Shown: positions 17,679-29,466 of the stretch, one piece after another
Layout: every line of letters begins with the position of its first letter
Position numbering within the stretch: position 1 is the first letter of the stretch
NCBI GenBank assembly: GCA_963711465.1
Contig: CAVQEG010000001.1
Span: 1,674,001 to 1,738,000 of the forward strand
DNA from: CAVQEG01 sp963711465
GTDB taxonomy: Bacteria > Bacteroidota > Ignavibacteria > OLB7
Direction: 5' to 3'
DNA: 64,000 bases
Translations under genes and position numbers: made by a program
The notes under the pieces: model-generated
What the model saw: the letters and a program-made list of their open reading frames with translations, nothing else
Told to the model about the DNA's origin: nothing
Databases searched by the model: none

Positions 17679-19190
17679 CTACAGCTTCACGCAGACGTTC
17701 TTCAATTCGGTATAGAATTCCACCGAATGCGCGCCGCCTTCGCGACCGATTCCACTGAGCTTGGTACCGCCGAACGGCGTGCGCAGGTCGCGCAGGAACC
17801 ACGTGTTGATCCACACCATTCCCGTGTCCAGGCGTTGCGCGACGGTATGAGCTCGACTGAGGTTCTGCGTCCAGACCGCGGCGCACAGTCCGTAGTCGGA
17901 ATCGTTTGCCATGGCGATCGCGTCGTCGTCGGTGTCGAACGGCTGCACGTGGCAGACAGGCCCGAAGATTTCCTCGCGGATCACACGGGAGGATTCCGGC
18001 AGACCCGTCCAGATCGTAGGTTCGACGAATGCACCGGCGTCGAGACGTTCACCCAGTTCCGGAACGCCACCGCCGGTGACGACGCTCGCACCATCCTCCC
18101 GCGCCAACTCGAAATACCGCAACACCTTCTCGCGATGTTCCCGCGAGATCAGCGGCCCCATGGTCGTTCCCTCATCGAACGGATCGCCGAGGACGAGCGA
18201 CTCGGCTTCGCGCTTCAGCGCCAGAACGAATCGATCGAAGATTGGTCGTTCGACGTAGACGCGCTCGGAGCAGAGGCACACCTGACCGCAGTTCGAGAAC
18301 GTGGATCGCGCGGTGCCCATGACCGCCGCGTCGAAATCGGCATCGGCGAAGACGATCGCCGGGTTCTTCCCTCCGAGTTCGAACGACACGTGCTTCACCG
18401 AATCGGCAGCGACCTTCATGATGGCCGAGCCGGTGCGGCTCTCGCCGGTGAACGTGATGGCATCGACACCGGGATGCTTCGTGAGCGCTTCGCCTGCGGA
18501 ACCCGGGCCGAACCCGTGGACGACGTTGTAGACGCCGGGGGGAATTCCCACCTCATTCATCACCTCGCCGAGCAGCGTCGCAGTCGCGGGCGTTTCCTCC
18601 GATGGCTTTACCACGACCGTATTCCCGCAGGCCAGTGCCGGTGCGACCTTCCAGGTCATCAGCAGCAGCGGGAGATTCCACGGACAGATCACCGCCACGA
18701 CTCCCACCGGCGAGCGCAGTGCATAGTTGATCGCACCGAGACCGTCGCCGGTATCGGTCCTGAACGACTCGGTCGGCAGGCCGCGGACGATATTGGCGAA
18801 CAGCTTGAAATTCGCCGCACCGCGCGGGATGTCGATCGAACAGGCCCACGCGTGGGGCTTACCCGTATCGGCCATCTCGGCCTGGAGGAACTCGTCGAAG
18901 CGGTCGATGATGCGCTCGGAGACACGCGCGAGCAGATCGAGCCGTGTGTTCATCGGCATCCGTCCCCATTCCCCGGAGAGCCCTCTTCGGGCGGCGCCGA
19001 CGGCACGATCGACGTCGGTTTCGTCCGCCTCGGCGACGGTTGCGATCACGCGTCCGTCGATCGGGCTGACGTCATCGAACGTGCGCCGCGATTTGGCGTC
19101 GCAAAACTCGCCGTCGATGAACAGACGGTACGAACGTACCGTCCTGTCGTGGCCAATTTCGGCGGCTACGGTCTGCTTCTCGGTGAGCAT
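17679..19190 (-). CDS. nbaE: 2-aminomuconate-6-semialdehyde dehydrogenase
   Basis: 503-residue NAD-dependent aldehyde dehydrogenase. The catalytic thiol is Cys305 in SNCGQVC, the general base is Glu271 in FELGGK, and the NAD pocket contains PWNLPLLLMTWKVAPALACGN. Homology alone does not separate 2-aminomuconate from 2-hydroxymuconate semialdehyde dehydrogenases; the flanking deaminase and ACMSD genes favour the former. It is the first gene of the cluster. The frame is open for another 41 codons through a repeat, but the ATG at 19190 gives the family N-terminus. Confidence 0.93.
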   Translation of the reverse strand: MLTEKQTVAAEIGHDRTVRSYRLFIDGEFCDAKSRRTFDDVSPIDGRVIATVAEADETDVDRAVGAARRGLSGEWGRMPMNTRLDLLARVSERIIDRFDEFLQAEMADTGKPHAWACSIDIPRGAANFKLFANIVRGLPTESFRTDTGDGLGAINYALRSPVGVVAVICPWNLPLLLMTWKVAPALACGNTVVVKPSEETPATATLLGEVMNEVGIPPGVYNVVHGFGPGSAGEALTKHPGVDAITFTGESRTGSAIMKVAADSVKHVSFELGGKNPAIVFADADFDAAVMGTARSTFSNCGQVCLCSERVYVERPIFDRFVLALKREAESLVLGDPFDEGTTMGPLISREHREKVLRYFELAREDGASVVTGGGVPELGERLDAGAFVEPTIWTGLPESSRVIREEIFGPVCHVQPFDTDDDAIAMANDSDYGLCAAVWTQNLSRAHTVAQRLDTGMVWINTWFLRDLRTPFGGTKLSGIGREGGAHSVEFYTELKNVCVKL

Positions 19191-19220
19191 TGGAGATGTG
19201 GAAACGTCTGCAAATGGACA

Positions 19221-19280
19221 GACCGCCAAGTTAAGGGGGGGCCCCAAGATCGCCAAGGGGGGTGCCAAGATCGCCGGGAG
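19221..19280. repeat. CTTGGCG-type short repeat upstream of the kynurenine cluster
   Basis: Read on the minus strand, GGCGATCTTGG occurs twice about 20 bases apart, separated by runs of C, and is followed by CTTGGCGGTC. A closely related arrangement (GGCGATCCCCCTTGGCG, then CTGGCGGTC) is found at 55540-55570 on the plus strand. This suggests a dispersed non-coding repeat family. Confidence 0.55.
19226..19256 (-). promoter_or_regulatory. Probable promoter of the kynurenine/2-aminomuconate cluster
   Basis: TTGG, exactly 19 bases, then TAACTTGG on the minus strand; the last box has one mismatch to TAnnTTTG. The leader to the first ATG would be about 30 nt. Caution: the upstream box lies in a CTTGGCG repeat that also occurs near 55.55 kb, so the match could be a by-product of the repeat. 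Confidence 0.45.
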
Positions 19281-20101
19281 GTCGCGCGGGTCGTGGTGGC
19301 GGTGCGAATGCAACGGTCAGCCTCACGACGGTGCGGCCGACGGCGCTTGCCCTCAGTCGGCACCGCGGAGCTCGCGCGTCGGCGGTCGACGGCCGCGGCA
19401 CGCGGTGTTCACCTGCCGGTGCGGTGCCCGAATTCACGGTGATAGCACGTGGGACGTCGGCGTCCGACCAGAGTATCGCGCCGGCGATGACGGGAAGCAG
19501 AGCACCGATCGACAGGATGGTGTGCAGCGGAGCGAATCCGCCACCTGTGGCCGCGGAGCCGATTGCGGTTCCCGCCGACACGGCTCCAATAGCCGCATCG
19601 ACCGTCGAGACGATCGCCACCTCTGCAGCGTCGACGGGCGCCGAACGCGCCGCAGCGAAGCGTGAGCCGACGGTGTGCTCAGCGCGTCGCGTGGCTCTGG
19701 TTGGCTGAAGGAATCTGGAATCGTGATTGCGTACCCTCTGGCGTGGTTCTCCGCCTGGAATCTTCGTGAGGTCCGGATTCGCCCGGCATACGCGCCAGCC
19801 CATGGCGTCCCCTGCACAGTCGGGATTTCACCCCGGAGAGCGTTCCGCCTGGATCTCACGAACTTGTTCAAGCGACGGGTCGGTGAGGAACACGCGCTCC
19901 GCACGCGCCCAGGCGAATCCCTCGAGCGTCGCGAGGATCGTGTCGCCGAGCGGATCCCGCGCCTCGTCTGCATCGGCGAGCGTATTGTCGCCGTTCGGCG
20001 GGTTCGCATCACGTAGGTGCCGCGCGACACGCGGAAGCTTTCCCGGGCCGCGCCGAACCCGGCGACGGACCGGCCATTCGATTCGACGGAGGTGATTGCG
20101 C
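19281..20101. other. Gene-poor interval between the kynurenine cluster and mscS
   Basis: About 800 bases without a gene that can be named. The best coding-like stretches are on the minus strand. One lies within 19231-19803 and has a hydrophobic run (PLHTILSIGALLPVIAGAIL) that could be a membrane segment; the other is a 91-codon frame at 19828-20103 that starts on the CATG shared with mscS. They are in different frames and neither has a good ribosome binding site or a recognisable family. They may be a small unknown membrane protein or decayed gene remnants. Confidence 0.3.
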
Positions 20102-20911
20102 ATGGATACGACCGTTGCGGTGCTTCGGAACTACGTGAACGATCCGAGCATGCTCTGGAGCATGCTCGGTGCAGCTGCGGCCAGACTGGTCGAGGCGATC
20201 GTCCTGCTCGCCATCGGCGTGATCCTCATCCGCCTCATCGTCGTGGGACTCCGCCGTGCGCTCGAGACGGTCATCGAAGAGCCGACGGTGCGTGGCTATG
20301 CTGTGAGCGTCGCGAAAATATTCCTGTGGGCGGTGCTGGTCGTCACGCTCCTGTCAGTCTTCGGAATCGAAACGACGTCAGTGGTCGCGATTATCGGCGC
20401 GGCCGGCCTGGCGATCGGTCTTGCACTGCAGGGTTCGCTTTCGAACTTCGCGGCCGGATTCATGCTGATGATCTTCCGACCGTTCCGGGCCGGTGATGAG
20501 GTGGAATTCGCCGGCGTCTCCGGAACCGTCATCGAAATCGGGATCTTCACCACGACCGTCGACCTTCCCGATCACGTCCGTGCCTACGTGCCGAACAACA
20601 TCATCTTCAGCGGCGTGATCCGCAACAAGAGTCTCAAGCCATACATGCGTGTCGACATGCTCGTGACCGTGCCCGACGCGACGGATGTCGACCGTGCAAT
20701 CGACATCGTTCGTTCAGCCCTCGAAAAAAACCATCACACGCTCGACGTTCCCCGTCCGGAAGTGAAGGTGGTCGAGGATGAAACTCCCGGAATTACCATC
20801 GGTATTCAGCCATTCGCCATTCCGAAGGACGAGACGACAGTGCGTGACTCGATTCCACGAGAAGTGCGTGCGGCATTGCAGAGAGCAGGGATTCCCGTCC
20901 TGCGGCAGTGA
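20102..20911 (+). CDS. mscS: Small-conductance mechanosensitive channel (MscS family)
   Basis: 269 residues, similar in size to E. coli MscS, the tension-gated channel that protects against hypo-osmotic shock. Membrane segments lie at about 20-45 and 68-90. The pore-lining TM3 (about 95-125) has the Ala/Gly-rich AIIGAAGLAIGLALQGSLSN motif, followed by the cytoplasmic beta domain beginning RPFRAGDEVEF. The ATG at 20102 has a perfect GGAGGTGA six bases upstream. It converges with queG after 15 nt. Confidence 0.95.
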   Translation: MDTTVAVLRNYVNDPSMLWSMLGAAAARLVEAIVLLAIGVILIRLIVVGLRRALETVIEEPTVRGYAVSVAKIFLWAVLVVTLLSVFGIETTSVVAIIGAAGLAIGLALQGSLSNFAAGFMLMIFRPFRAGDEVEFAGVSGTVIEIGIFTTTVDLPDHVRAYVPNNIIFSGVIRNKSLKPYMRVDMLVTVPDATDVDRAIDIVRSALEKNHHTLDVPRPEVKVVEDETPGITIGIQPFAIPKDETTVRDSIPREVRAALQRAGIPVLRQ

Positions 20912-20926
20912 TCGGAATTCCAGCCC

Positions 20927-21913
20927 CTATTCCCCGTCCGTATCATCGCTGTCCTGCGACCGCAGCAGCGCCCGCGCGTTGCGTCGCATTCCCGCTGCCT
21001 TTGCACGCATTACCGGACTTCCTGCAAATCGTTCAAGGAATTCCTCGTCGGTCATTCCGGCGAGGCGTCGCGCTGTCAATTCGAGCACTCCGGCTCGAGG
21101 TTCGAAATCCGCTTCATCGGTCGGCTGTTCGAACGAATTCCACGGACAGACGTCCTGGCAGATGTCACAGCCGAACGCCCACCCTTCCATTCGGTCGGCG
21201 AAGTCCGGCGGGATTTCGTCCTTCGGCTTCTGCTCAATAGTGACGTAGCTCAGACAGCGAGTCGCGTCGAGCTGGTAGGGGGCCACGATTGCATCGGTGG
21301 GACAGGCGTCGATGCAGAGCGTACACGTTCCGCAGAAGTCGCCGATCGGGTTGTCCGGAATCAATTCGGCGCTTGTAATGAGCACACCGAGAAACACCCA
21401 GCTGCCGTGACTTCTGGTGATTACGTTCGTGTGTTTTCCCAGCCATCCGAGGCCCGCGCGCACCGCCCATGCCTTTTCCAGCACCGGTCCCGTATCGACG
21501 TAATGCCTCGACTTCGCATCGGGAACGAGCTGGCGAATTCGTTGTTCGAGCAGTTCCAGTCGTTTGGGAAGAATCTTGTGGTAATCGCGTCCCCATGCGT
21601 ATCGGCTGATCTTTGCTGTGTCCGGGTGATGCGCGTGGGGTGTGAAATAATTTCGAGCCACGACGACGACCGAACGCGCCGAAGGGAGGAGTTCGCGGAC
21701 GTCGCCACGTCGTTCGAGATTTCGCGCCAGCCAGTCCATGGACCCGTGACGTCCGGCTGCAAGGAATTGACGGTAGCGCCGATCGTCGTCGACGAGCTGC
21801 TCGGCCGCAGCAATTCCGACGAGGTCGAAGCCGAGTTCGTCGGTGGCGATGCGACGCACATCGGCCGACCGAGACGCGAGCGTCGCTGCAGGATGTTCGT
21901 GGAGTGGTGCCAT
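20927..21913 (-). CDS. queG: Epoxyqueuosine reductase
   Basis: 328-residue cobalamin- and iron-sulfur-dependent enzyme for the last step of queuosine formation in tRNA. Two [4Fe-4S] cysteine clusters are visible, CGTCTLCIDACP and CDICQDVCPW, plus the catalytic-aspartate region YVDTGPVLEK. Slightly short of E. coli QueG but complete. It is followed 25 nt upstream (minus-strand order) by the Rieske gene stop, so the MBL, Rieske and queG genes may form one unit. Confidence 0.96.
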   Translation of the reverse strand: MAPLHEHPAATLASRSADVRRIATDELGFDLVGIAAAEQLVDDDRRYRQFLAAGRHGSMDWLARNLERRGDVRELLPSARSVVVVARNYFTPHAHHPDTAKISRYAWGRDYHKILPKRLELLEQRIRQLVPDAKSRHYVDTGPVLEKAWAVRAGLGWLGKHTNVITRSHGSWVFLGVLITSAELIPDNPIGDFCGTCTLCIDACPTDAIVAPYQLDATRCLSYVTIEQKPKDEIPPDFADRMEGWAFGCDICQDVCPWNSFEQPTDEADFEPRAGVLELTARRLAGMTDEEFLERFAGSPVMRAKAAGMRRNARALLRSQDSDDTDGE

Positions 21914-21938
21914 GCGTCGATACGGATGCGCCGGCAGT

Positions 21939-24412
<2,474 letters not shown>

Positions 24413-24436
24413 GCCCGATACATCTACGAGTCTTCG

Positions 24437-25630
24437 ATGGCACTCAAATCGATCGAGGAGCTTCCCGTTCGCGGCCGGCGCGTACTGATGCGCGTCGACT
24501 TCAACGTTCCGCTCGACGAGCAGGGACATATCACTGATGACAAGCGGATCGTCGAATCGCTTCCGACGATCCGCTCGGTCATTTCCAGGGGTGGGCGACT
24601 CATCCTGATGTCTCATCTGGGCCGACCGAAGGGTGAATTCAGACCGGAGCTCTCGCTTCGCCCGGTCGCCGAACGACTCACCGAGCTTCTGGGACAGTCC
24701 GTGCCCCTCGCCCCCGACTGTGTCGGCGACGAGGTCGAGGATCTTGTCGACGAGATGCATGACGGCGATGTCCTCCTGCTCGAGAACCTGCGATTCCACA
24801 AGGCAGAGGAAGCGAACGACCACGACTTCGCGCGGAAGCTGGCGGCGCTGGCCGACATATACGTCAACGATGCCTTCGGCACGGCGCACCGAGCGCACGC
24901 ATCGACCGAGTGCGTTGCACGGTTGGTCAGCGAGCGGGCGGCCGGCCTGCTGATGCTTCGCGAGCTGCACTACCTCGGTGGCGCGCTGGAGAATCCCGCC
25001 CATCCGTTCGTCGCCATTCTCGGAGGCGCGAAGATCTCCGGAAAGATCGACGTGATCACGTCGCTGCTCGATCGGTGTGATTCGATCATCATCGGCGGCG
25101 GGATGTCGTTCACGTTCTTCCGTGCCATGGGGCTGAACGTCGGGACGTCACTGGTGGAAGAGGAGAAGATCGACGTAGCGGGGGAAATCCTGAGGAGGGC
25201 TCACGATGCGGGAGTGGAACTGCTGCTGCCCGACGACGTGGTCGTCGCCGATCGGTTTACTGCCGACGCTCGGACGCAGATCGTCGACGCATCGAAGATC
25301 CCCGACGGATGGATGGGCCTGGATATCGGACCGAAGGCACGAATCCGGTACCACGACGCTATCGTCGCGGCGCGGACGGTCGTCTGGAACGGACCGATGG
25401 GCGTCTTCGAAATGGCTCCGTTCTCTGCCGGCACCAGGGCGGTCGCCGAGGCGATGGTCGAGGCGACTGACGCGGGTGCGACGACGATCGTCGGAGGCGG
25501 AGATTCGGCTGCGGCGATCGCCGCATTCGGACTCGAGCATCGCGTGAGTCACGTGTCGACCGGCGGCGGCGCCTCGCTCGAATTCCTCGAGGGCAAGCAG
25601 CTGCCGGGGGTCGCGGCCCTCGAGAGCTGA
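24437..25630 (+). CDS. pgk: Phosphoglycerate kinase
   Basis: 397 residues, standard bacterial PGK. It transfers phosphate from 1,3-bisphosphoglycerate to ADP. Signatures are [10 protein letters not shown] near the N-terminus, [10 protein letters not shown], the hinge and nucleotide region [21 protein letters not shown] and GGGDSAAAI. It is the second gene of the gapA unit. Confidence 0.98.
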   Translation: MALKSIEELPVRGRRVLMRVDFNVPLDEQGHITDDKRIVESLPTIRSVISRGGRLILMSHLGRPKGEFRPELSLRPVAERLTELLGQSVPLAPDCVGDEVEDLVDEMHDGDVLLLENLRFHKAEEANDHDFARKLAALADIYVNDAFGTAHRAHASTECVARLVSERAAGLLMLRELHYLGGALENPAHPFVAILGGAKISGKIDVITSLLDRCDSIIIGGGMSFTFFRAMGLNVGTSLVEEEKIDVAGEILRRAHDAGVELLLPDDVVVADRFTADARTQIVDASKIPDGWMGLDIGPKARIRYHDAIVAARTVVWNGPMGVFEMAPFSAGTRAVAEAMVEATDAGATTIVGGGDSAAAIAAFGLEHRVSHVSTGGGASLEFLEGKQLPGVAALES

Positions 25631-25699
25631 TCGCAATGCCCCTCACCCGCGCGCGTCTGTTCATCGTACGACGCGTCGGGGCATCACAGACAACAACGA

Positions 25700-26641
25700 A
25701 TGTCCAGTTTCAATCGATACGATCTTAGCGGACGCGGCAGCGGATTCGGCGGCGGCGGACGCATGCAGTTCTTTCCGCCGGTGATCAAGTGGTTGCTGAT
25801 CATCAACACCGCGGTGTTTCTGCTCGGCTACCTGGTACAGCCCTACGATCTGGCGCTCAACGGTGTGACCTACCAGGGCATCGACGACATCACGCGCTAC
25901 GCGGCCCTCTGGCCGCTCGGGCATCCGTTGTTCGGTGTCTGGCAGTACTTCACCTACATGTTCGTGCATGCCGGTGTGATGCACATCTTCTTCAACATGC
26001 TGATCCTCTGGATGTTCGGTATGGAGCTGGAGCAGATGTGGGGTTCGGACCGGTTCCTGGTCTACTACCTGGTCTGTGGCGTCGGTGCTGGGGTGGTGCA
26101 CTCTCTGGTCTCGCTGGCGATGGGCAGTGGCGCTCCGACGGTTGGCGCTTCCGGAGCGATCATGGGTGTGATGGTGGCGTTCGCAATGAATTTTCCCGAC
26201 CGGATCATCCTCGTCGGCTTCTTCTTTCCGCTCAAGGCGAAGTACGCGATCCTGCTGCTCGGCGCATTCGATCTGTACTCCGGCTTTGCGGCGACCGACA
26301 ACGTCGCCCACTTCGCGCATCTGGGTGGTGCACTCATCGGATTTCTCCTGTTGCAGTTCGGAGGCAAGATGACGTTGGGCGGGATCTTCGATCGACTCCC
26401 GAAGTTCACCGGCACCCGGGTTGCGAAGCCAGCGCCGCCTCAGCAGCGGTTCTCCGGTGGCAAGGTCATCGACGCGCAGTTCCGCGACGTACCGCCGCGG
26501 AACGTGCCGCCGACGATGGATTTCGGTGACGATCAGGATCGCATCGACGAGATACTCGACAAGATCTCCCGCACCGGATACCAGAATCTCACCGAGGAGG
26601 AGAAGGAGATCCTGATGCAGGCCAGCAAGAAGATGAAGTAA
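25700..26641 (+). CDS. Rhomboid-family intramembrane serine protease
   Basis: 313 residues with about six membrane segments between residues 25 and 220. The catalytic serine lies in GASGAIMG and the histidine in VAHFAHLGG, giving the Ser-His dyad. HxxxN in MHIFFNMLI is the oxyanion-associated motif. The C-terminal tail (about 275-313, IDEILDKISRTGYQNLTEEE) resembles the short C-terminal domain seen in many Bacteroidota rhomboids. Substrate unknown. Same strand as pgk (69 nt) and ispG (29 nt). Confidence 0.93.
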   Translation: MSSFNRYDLSGRGSGFGGGGRMQFFPPVIKWLLIINTAVFLLGYLVQPYDLALNGVTYQGIDDITRYAALWPLGHPLFGVWQYFTYMFVHAGVMHIFFNMLILWMFGMELEQMWGSDRFLVYYLVCGVGAGVVHSLVSLAMGSGAPTVGASGAIMGVMVAFAMNFPDRIILVGFFFPLKAKYAILLLGAFDLYSGFAATDNVAHFAHLGGALIGFLLLQFGGKMTLGGIFDRLPKFTGTRVAKPAPPQQRFSGGKVIDAQFRDVPPRNVPPTMDFGDDQDRIDEILDKISRTGYQNLTEEEKEILMQASKKMK

Positions 26642-26670
26642 TCGCGCCCACGTTCACCGTCGAATTCTCC

Positions 26671-27810
26671 ATGAACACTTCCAGTCTCGACTCCACGCTG
26701 GCGGGAACCGCACCGCAGGATGCAGAACTTCCGGTGGCGACCGCGCCGTTCCGACGACGCGCGACGCGTCGGGTGATGATCGGTTCGATTCCCGTCGGTG
26801 GTGGTGCGCCGATCTCGGTGCAGACGATGACGAAGACGAAGACGAGCGACGTGGAGGCGACGGTCGCGCAGATCCGTCGGTGCGAGGACGCCGGTGTCGA
26901 CATCGTTCGCGTCACCGTCAATGACAAGCAGGCCGCTGCCGCGATGGCCGATATCGTCCAGGCCAGCCGCGTGCCGATCGTCAGCGACATCCACTTCAAT
27001 CACGTCTTCGCGCTGCAGGCGATCGAAGCCGGTGTGGCGAAGGTGCGGCTCAATCCGGGCAACATCGGATCGCAGGAGCGCATCCGGGAGGTACTCTCGG
27101 CCGCGAAGGAACGTCGGATACCGATCCGTATCGGCGTCAATTCGGGTTCGCTCGAAGAGGACATCCTCGAGAAGCACGGCTACCCGACGGCAGAGGCGCT
27201 GTTCGAGTCGGCGATGCGTCATGTCGAAATCGCGGAGTCGGCCGGTTTCGGAGACCTGATCATTTCGGTCAAATCGACCGACACGAGATTGATGATCGAG
27301 GCATACAGGCTGGTGGCGGAGCGAACCGACTACCCGCTGCATCTCGGCGTCACCGAGGCGGGGACCACTCGCGTGGGTACGGTCAAGTCGTCGGTCGGAA
27401 TCGGAACGCTGCTGGCCGAGGGCATCGGCGACACGATTCGCGTATCGCTCACCGATGAACCGGAGCGCGAGGTTGAGGTCGGCAAGGAAATCCTGCGGTC
27501 GCTTGGCCTTGCTTCACGTGGCGTGGAAATCATCGCCTGCCCCACGTGCGGCCGTCTGGAGATCGATCTCTTCGCTGTGACCCGACAGCTCGAGGAAGCG
27601 CTCGCAGGCACGAAGAAGCCGGTCAAGATCGCCTTGCTCGGCTGCGTGGTCAACGGACCGGGCGAGGCGTCGGAAGCCGACATCGGCATCGCCGCCGGAC
27701 GAGGCGTCGGTATTCTCTATCGGAAGGGCGAAGTCGTTCGTCGAATTCGCGAGGATGAAATCGTGCAGGCCGTACTCGAGGAAGTCGAACGATTCGAACC
27801 GGAGTCCTGA
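26671..27810 (+). CDS. ispG: 4-hydroxy-3-methylbut-2-enyl diphosphate synthase
   Basis: 379-residue IspG (GcpE), the [4Fe-4S] enzyme of the MEP isoprenoid route converting MEcPP to HMBPP. The cluster cysteines are in CPTCGR and GCVVNGPGEA. The TIM-barrel N-terminal domain includes VQTMTKTKTSD and VSDIHFN. The compact single-insert-free form is present rather than the long form with an extra domain. GAATTC lies three bases before the ATG in place of a Shine-Dalgarno. It converges with bshC after only 9 nt. Confidence 0.97.
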   Translation: MNTSSLDSTLAGTAPQDAELPVATAPFRRRATRRVMIGSIPVGGGAPISVQTMTKTKTSDVEATVAQIRRCEDAGVDIVRVTVNDKQAAAAMADIVQASRVPIVSDIHFNHVFALQAIEAGVAKVRLNPGNIGSQERIREVLSAAKERRIPIRIGVNSGSLEEDILEKHGYPTAEALFESAMRHVEIAESAGFGDLIISVKSTDTRLMIEAYRLVAERTDYPLHLGVTEAGTTRVGTVKSSVGIGTLLAEGIGDTIRVSLTDEPEREVEVGKEILRSLGLASRGVEIIACPTCGRLEIDLFAVTRQLEEALAGTKKPVKIALLGCVVNGPGEASEADIGIAAGRGVGILYRKGEVVRRIREDEIVQAVLEEVERFEPES

Positions 27811-27819
27811 GCGACGGCT

Positions 27820-29442
27820 TCATGCACCGCCAATTCCGATCACCTGCATCGATCCATCCTCGAGCGTGACCTCGCCGAGCACCCGACGGAATTCGACGAG
27901 TCCGTACTTGTTGACGTAGTAAAGCGGATTGATCACCCGTTCCTGCAGTTCGTCGTCCGGCATCACCAGTGCGTGTGCCCGCGCCAGCCGGTCGATCGAG
28001 GTCTTTTCGCGCTTCTTCAGGGCCGAACGCAGTCTCCCCGCCACGTTCTCCACCTCCTTGACGGCACGCGTCGCTGCTGCCGACAGCGCCTTGTCCAACG
28101 TCGGGTCGATCTCGTCGACCAGCGGACGCATCGTCTCCATCGCCCCCTCGACCTCCCGCACCGTTCGTAACGCGGCCGCCTCCACCCTGCCCTTCAATTC
28201 CTCCGAGATCACAATCGCCGCCGGATCGAAGTCGGGCGTCAGAAACGTTTCAAGCGTTACATCGGGACGATCGGACGCTCGGAGCACCGTGGGTTCGACC
28301 ATCAGGACGAACGGGCGCGCGCGCACAGCGGGAGGTTCGATCGAGAACCCGGAATACGCGTCGCGGAGTTGCTCGAGGTAGGCGACTTCCGACGGACCGC
28401 CGAGGTAGAGCACCGTCGGAAGAATCGCGTCCTGCACCACCGGACGCAGCGCGACTCCGGGCGACATCCGTTCCGGTTCCTTCGCCGCGAGCTCCGCTGC
28501 CTGCGCTCTGCTCATCCGGCGATCGGTGCCGCGAATCGCGTACCCGTCGCCATCGTCGTCGAGCGACCGGCGCAGTCCATCCACCGTGACGAACAGCGCA
28601 CCGGGTCGAGGCGTGATCGGCGCAGGACGGCCCTCGGCGGTGAGTTCGGCGGTACGTCGCTGGATCGCGCGGAACATCGGAACCGGATCGGCGGCCTCCG
28701 TGCTGAACACGTCGGCAGCCAGGCGCTTCAGCGATGGATTGCGCGAGGATACGACGACCAGAGGAACGTCGCCGAGCAGCGCGTAGAGGCACCGGGCGAA
28801 GCCGTCGGCCAGACTCTCGTCGCCGGACCTGTAGCAGTCGCGGAGCAACGACATGGCGTCGCTGGTGAAGTCCGACGGCTGCAGTACGGACTCCAGTTTC
28901 TCGACGAACCGATCGAATGCCGTACGGTCAATCGTCCTGTCTCCCACATGCAGCGGTTCGTCGTTCCCGTCGTCGTACGAGACACGTTCGGGAAAGCCGT
29001 TGCGTCCCGCGACGGTAATGCTGCGCACTTCGGCGAAGTCGTGGTCATCGGCTTCGATCCAGAACACCGGCACGAACGCGCGCCCCGGATGGATGCGCTC
29101 GAGTTCGCGGGCGGCGCGCAGGGCTCCTATCGCCTTGTAGACAGTATAGAGTGGCCCGGTGGCGATGCCTGCCTGCTGGCCGGTTACAACGGCGCCGACG
29201 CCCACTTCCCCAAGGCGGTGGGCGGCATCGATCGCTTCCGGGGGCGCGCTCCATCGTTCAAGCGACGGAACGACGGCTTCGACGAGAGCGGCACGCCGAG
29301 GTGAATCGAATCGCTCGAGAGATCTGAGTGCGACGTCGTCGAGCGGGCGACGCAGGTCATCGCGCGAAAGAAACGCCGGATAGGCATCGATCCGATTCAG
29401 TGGGATTGCACGTTGCAGGGACTGGTCCACGGAACACCTCAT
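27820..29442 (-). CDS. bshC: Putative cysteine ligase BshC (bacillithiol biosynthesis)
   Basis: 540 residues, the full length of BshC, proposed to add cysteine to glucosaminyl-malate in the last step of bacillithiol synthesis. Signatures are VTGQQAG near residue 88, FWIEADDHDFAE, YLGGPSEVAYLEQL, and the C-terminal NPLYYVNKYG, separated by a long helical region (about 410-490) with heptad-like charge pattern. bshA and bshB are not in the window. It is 24 nt downstream of the endonuclease III-like gene. Confidence 0.93.
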   Translation of the reverse strand: MRCSVDQSLQRAIPLNRIDAYPAFLSRDDLRRPLDDVALRSLERFDSPRRAALVEAVVPSLERWSAPPEAIDAAHRLGEVGVGAVVTGQQAGIATGPLYTVYKAIGALRAARELERIHPGRAFVPVFWIEADDHDFAEVRSITVAGRNGFPERVSYDDGNDEPLHVGDRTIDRTAFDRFVEKLESVLQPSDFTSDAMSLLRDCYRSGDESLADGFARCLYALLGDVPLVVVSSRNPSLKRLAADVFSTEAADPVPMFRAIQRRTAELTAEGRPAPITPRPGALFVTVDGLRRSLDDDGDGYAIRGTDRRMSRAQAAELAAKEPERMSPGVALRPVVQDAILPTVLYLGGPSEVAYLEQLRDAYSGFSIEPPAVRARPFVLMVEPTVLRASDRPDVTLETFLTPDFDPAAIVISEELKGRVEAAALRTVREVEGAMETMRPLVDEIDPTLDKALSAAATRAVKEVENVAGRLRSALKKREKTSIDRLARAHALVMPDDELQERVINPLYYVNKYGLVEFRRVLGEVTLEDGSMQVIGIGGA

Positions 29443-29466
29443 TGAGTCTGCGACACTCGACTGCGG

